This document shows positions 6,384 to 8,494 of a stretch of 8,494 nucleotides of DNA, in pieces. Where the stretch lies: positions 1 through 8,494 of the forward strand of contig DAIEML010000094.1 of assembly GCA_027349615.1 (NCBI GenBank), written 5' to 3'. The translations under genes were made by a program, and so were the position numbers. Every line of letters begins with the position of its first letter. Position 1 is the stretch's first letter. The notes beneath the pieces were generated by a model, which was not told the origin of the DNA, ran no database searches, and saw only the letters and a program-made list of their open reading frames with translations. The DNA comes from Ignavibacteriales bacterium. GTDB lineage: Bacteria; Bacteroidota; Ignavibacteria; Ignavibacteriales; Ignavibacteriaceae.

Positions 6384-6845
6384 ATGCAACACGTATCAGC
6401 AAGCCATATTATTTGGCTCGCAATTTGGGCAGGAATTTTTGGAACTGCGGGAATGGAAATTCTTTTGCAAAGCATAACTAAATCTGGAATGGCAAATGCT
6501 GATATGGCTCGTGCAATTGGAAGTCTTTTTACTAAATCATTTCAAAATGCTTACGGAATTGGAATAACTGTTCAAACGATTAACGGAATTGTTTTTGCTT
6601 TTTTGTATACAATTGTAATCGTTTATTTTCAAGTGCATGGATTTTTAAGTTCAACAGGTGCAGGCGCTTTAATCGGCTTTATTCATGGCGCTGTTGTTGG
6701 ATTTATTTTGATTGCAGTAGTCGCTGAAAATCATCCTTTAAAAGAATTTAAAGAAGCTGGATTTTCGGTTGCAGTTGCGCATTGGGCTGGTCATTTAGTT
6801 TATGGATTAATTGTTGGAGCAGTTATCGGGTTAATGGGTTATTAA
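6384..6845 (+). CDS. Four-helix integral membrane protein of unknown function
   Basis: 153 residues, no recognised family. Four hydrophobic segments are visible: roughly 8-28 (IIWLAIWAGIFGTAG), 60-84 (ITVQTINGIVFAFLYTIVIVY, broken by one Gln and one Asn), 92-114 (GAGALIGFIHGAVVGFILIAVV) and 127-151 (ending GLIVGAVIGLMGY). The glycine spacing, as GxxxG-like steps in helices 3 and 4, suggests tightly packed helices. Histidines at 101, 117, 133 and 137 and Glu25 lie in or next to the membrane, a set that could bind a metal or haem, but this is inference. GGAGGT at 6375-6380, three to four bases before the ATG, fixes the start; a longer overlapping frame from 6244 has no such site. It stands alone between the upstream terminator and a palindrome shared with the converging TolC gene. 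A relative of small uncharacterised DUF membrane proteins (DUF6789-like) is possible but not claimed. Confidence 0.85.
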   Translation: MQHVSASHIIWLAIWAGIFGTAGMEILLQSITKSGMANADMARAIGSLFTKSFQNAYGIGITVQTINGIVFAFLYTIVIVYFQVHGFLSSTGAGALIGFIHGAVVGFILIAVVAENHPLKEFKEAGFSVAVAHWAGHLVYGLIVGAVIGLMGY

Positions 6846-6848
6846 CTT

Positions 6849-6879
6849 GTAGAGATTAAATCAATGATTTAATCTCTAC
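6849..6879. terminator. 31-base perfect palindrome between convergent genes
   Basis: Arms of 15 bases (GTAGAGATTAAATCA and its complement) around one central base. It starts three bases after the plus-strand stop codon and nine bases past the minus-strand TolC stop, so it probably ends transcription from both sides. Plus-strand sequence after it is only mildly T-rich (TTATTACTTTT); there is no U-run on the minus side. Confidence 0.7.
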
Positions 6880-6888
6880 TTATTACTT

Positions 6889-8199
6889 TTACCAAACTAC
6901 TTTACCTGTAACTTTTTCTAAAGCATATTTACTAATTACATTCTTATATACGACTTGTAAATAAAGTAATTTTGCCCCGGCAAGAGCTGTTTCCGCATCG
7001 ATCAAATCCAAATTGGTAATTACGCCGTCGCGGTACTGCGCTTCCGCTCTTGTAACGGCATCTTCAGCTTGTTTTACCTGGATTCTTGTCGTATTTAATT
7101 TCTCTTTGTTTGATTGTAAATCGGAATACGCGCTTTGAACTTCCGTTTTAATTTTTCTTTCAAGGCTTAAAATTTCCTGCGTGCTCGAATTTAAATTAGC
7201 TTCAGCCTCTTCTACTTTAGCTTCGGTCCTGTAGCCGCTGAAGATAGGAATATTTGCCGATATCCCCGCCGCCCAGTTGCCGCGCAAGACATCGAGGTTA
7301 GGGAAGAAGCCGTTCTTTAAGCCGTAAGTAGCGCCGATGGAAAGAGTCGGCTTATTTCCAAGAGAGGAAACTTGCTTTGAAATTCTCGCGCTGTTCTCCG
7401 CATCTTTTGCGAGCTTAATTTCTGGTCGCATATTGTAAGCTTGCGAGACCAATGAATCTTCGTTCGTACCGGATTCGTAGATAGAAAAATCTCCGGATAA
7501 ATTTAACGGCTTATCGGAAGAATATCCGGTCAGGTTCCTAAGATATATTTTCTCTTTCTTCAAAGCGTTTTGCAGATCTATCTTTTCGTTCTGCGCAGAA
7601 GCGACGCGTACTTCCGTGGTAAGCACGTCAAAATCCGTCGCGCTTCCGCTGGCTACTTTTTTCTTCGTTAAGTCAAGGTGCTGGTTAAGCGTGTTTATCT
7701 GATCGTCGGTTACCTTTATGCTTTTCTCAAGGAATAATATCGTATAGAAAGTTTGAATCGCGCTGTAAGCAAGGTTTGATTTGATCAGATTTATTTTTTC
7801 TTCAGCTGAAAGCTTGTAAGATTTGATCAGATCCATTCCTGCATCGCGCTTGCCGAAATCATAAAGAGTGTAACCGGCGCTTACGTGCATGTCGTAGTTG
7901 TTGGGAGTATTAAAATCAAAAGATCCCATGCCGGGGAAGCTTAAAGAAATAATTGGACCGATCCACGCGTAGGAAAGGTCGCCTTCAACGTTTGGATAAT
8001 AGCTGCTGTTCTGCTCTTTTACTTTTGCATTAACGGCGTCAACCTGCTGAACAGCCTGGTTTATTACCGGCTGGTTTGTTAACGTCATTCTTAAGGCTTC
8101 ATTAAGAGAAAGAGAATCGGAGTTAGACTGCTGCGCTTGTGAAACAGAAGCTAATCCGAAAAATATGATTGTTATTATTATATAAAAGTGAAATTTCAT
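6889..8199 (-). CDS. TolC-family outer-membrane efflux channel
   Basis: 436 residues, normal for the family. The signal peptide is residues 1-22 (FHFYIIITIIFFGLASVSQA). Two outer-membrane efflux repeats follow. The first starts at SLSLNEALRMTLTNQPVINQAVQQVDAVNAKVKEQ with the characteristic YYPNVEGDLSY; the second runs from DSLVSQAYNMRPEIKLAKDAENSARISKQV through SIGATYG and NIPIFSGYRTEAKVEEAEANL to YRDGVITNLDLIDAETALAGAKL. Long heptad-rich helices form the periplasmic alpha barrel. It should form the trimeric exit duct of a tripartite exporter. GGAAG at 8204-8208, four bases before the ATG, supports the start. It lies 62 bases downstream of a DHA2 transporter gene on the same strand, so the two probably form one efflux unit, the adaptor (HlyD/EmrA type) being expected beyond the right edge. 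GC content is about 50-57% in the blocks counted between 7021 and 7620, versus ~23% in its last 25 codons and ~35% elsewhere in the window. Confidence 0.92.
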   Translation of the reverse strand: MKFHFYIIITIIFFGLASVSQAQQSNSDSLSLNEALRMTLTNQPVINQAVQQVDAVNAKVKEQNSSYYPNVEGDLSYAWIGPIISLSFPGMGSFDFNTPNNYDMHVSAGYTLYDFGKRDAGMDLIKSYKLSAEEKINLIKSNLAYSAIQTFYTILFLEKSIKVTDDQINTLNQHLDLTKKKVASGSATDFDVLTTEVRVASAQNEKIDLQNALKKEKIYLRNLTGYSSDKPLNLSGDFSIYESGTNEDSLVSQAYNMRPEIKLAKDAENSARISKQVSSLGNKPTLSIGATYGLKNGFFPNLDVLRGNWAAGISANIPIFSGYRTEAKVEEAEANLNSSTQEILSLERKIKTEVQSAYSDLQSNKEKLNTTRIQVKQAEDAVTRAEAQYRDGVITNLDLIDAETALAGAKLLYLQVVYKNVISKYALEKVTGKVVW

Positions 8200-8261
8200 T
8201 TTTCTTCCGCTGATTAAAAAGTTTTATCTTAAACTCAATTTGGTTAAAAATTTTATCATGA

Positions 8262-8494
8262 CTAATCCATCGCTACAATTTTCTCACCCGCAGACTTTTT
8301 CTTTTTGTATCGTAGGAATAAAATCGGCACAATACAGAGTACCGTTATTAGTGCCGCGATGAAGAAGTCATCGTCAACCGCCGAAACAAATGCCTGTAGG
8401 TTGAGATTATAAATAACAAGTGCTTTTGCTCTTAATGCCGATACAGCGTTGGTTCCGCCGACCGCCTGCTGTGCGAATCTTGACAAACCGGTTA
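8262..8494 (-). CDS. C-terminal end of a DHA2-type (EmrB/QacA) MFS transporter, partial
   Basis: Only the last 77 codons are visible; the frame remains open to the right edge. A TTG at 8484-8486 could be misread as a start but is an internal Leu. The visible part reads TGLSRFAQQAVGGTNAVSALRAKALVIYNLNLQAFVSAVDDDFF, then a transmembrane helix IAALITVLCIVPILFLRY, then a basic tail (KKKKSAGEKIV). This matches the last periplasmic loop and helix 14 of DHA2 drug:proton antiporters, in which a long AxxxxLxxxVxxQAxxxAxxDxF segment precedes the final helix. It is followed by a TolC gene 62 bases on, as in EmrAB-TolC type pumps. The family call rests on this short segment and context. Confidence 0.72.
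   Translation of the reverse strand, partial: TGLSRFAQQAVGGTNAVSALRAKALVIYNLNLQAFVSAVDDDFFIAALITVLCIVPILFLRYKKKKSAGEKIVAMD

Noticed and set aside
6244..6477. 77-codon plus-strand frame overlapping the start of the four-helix membrane protein
   Set aside because: No ribosome binding site at its start; it overlaps the well-supported start at 6384 in another frame and covers an AT-rich untranslated stretch.
7775..7832. Repeated 13-mer GATTTGATCAGAT in the TolC gene, 42 bases apart
   Set aside because: It encodes the same LIKS residues 14 positions (two heptads) apart in a coiled-coil helix; ordinary heptad periodicity explains it.
8262..8486. A complete 74-codon gene starting at TTG 8486
   Set aside because: The frame continues upstream to the window edge and the content is the tail of a DHA2 transporter, so this is a truncated gene, not a small complete one.

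Overview
The window is AT-rich (hand counts of 60-base blocks give roughly 33-37% GC over most of it, about 50% inside the last full gene). It has dense genes with clear GGAGG-type ribosome binding sites, several long perfect stem-loops after genes, and no rRNA, tRNA, CRISPR array or transposase that I can see. The protein styles (secreted M13 peptidase, monoheme outer-membrane porin-cytochrome, secreted NTF2-like protein, TolC/DHA2 efflux pair) together with strong Shine-Dalgarno sites suggest the Ignavibacteria/Chlorobiota side of the FCB group rather than a true Bacteroidia genome. That placement is an inference from style, not a match.

Layout. Positions 1-5298 carry five minus-strand genes. 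Reading in the direction of transcription: a GYD-domain protein (5298-4978) and a YbaK/ProX-type aminoacyl-tRNA deacylase (4893-4420), probably one unit ending at a 33-base perfect palindrome; a secreted M13 zinc metallopeptidase (4243-2201) ending at a strong hairpin terminator; then a two-gene redox unit, an outer-membrane porin with one N-terminal haem motif (Cyc2-like, 1752-409) and, 44 bases on, a periplasmic monohaem cytochrome c that runs off the left edge. A 372-base divergent region leads to two plus-strand genes with separate signals: a secreted NTF2/lumazine-binding-like protein (5671-6114, own promoter and terminator) and an unrecognised four-helix membrane protein (6384-6845). Converging on these from the right is a minus-strand efflux unit: the C-terminal end of a DHA2-type MFS transporter (cut by the right edge) followed by a TolC-type outer-membrane channel (8199-6889).

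How they fit. The most interesting part is the left-hand redox unit. A haem-bearing outer-membrane barrel followed by a soluble periplasmic cytochrome is the arrangement expected for moving electrons across the outer membrane, as in the Cyc2 iron-oxidation route. The small cytochrome also resembles cytochromes I associate with clade II nitrous oxide reductase (nos) clusters, so the sequence left of position 1 would be decisive. The TolC gene has a visibly higher GC content than the rest except for its last 25-30 codons, which hints at recent acquisition or a recombination joint. The remaining genes are ordinary housekeeping or accessory functions.
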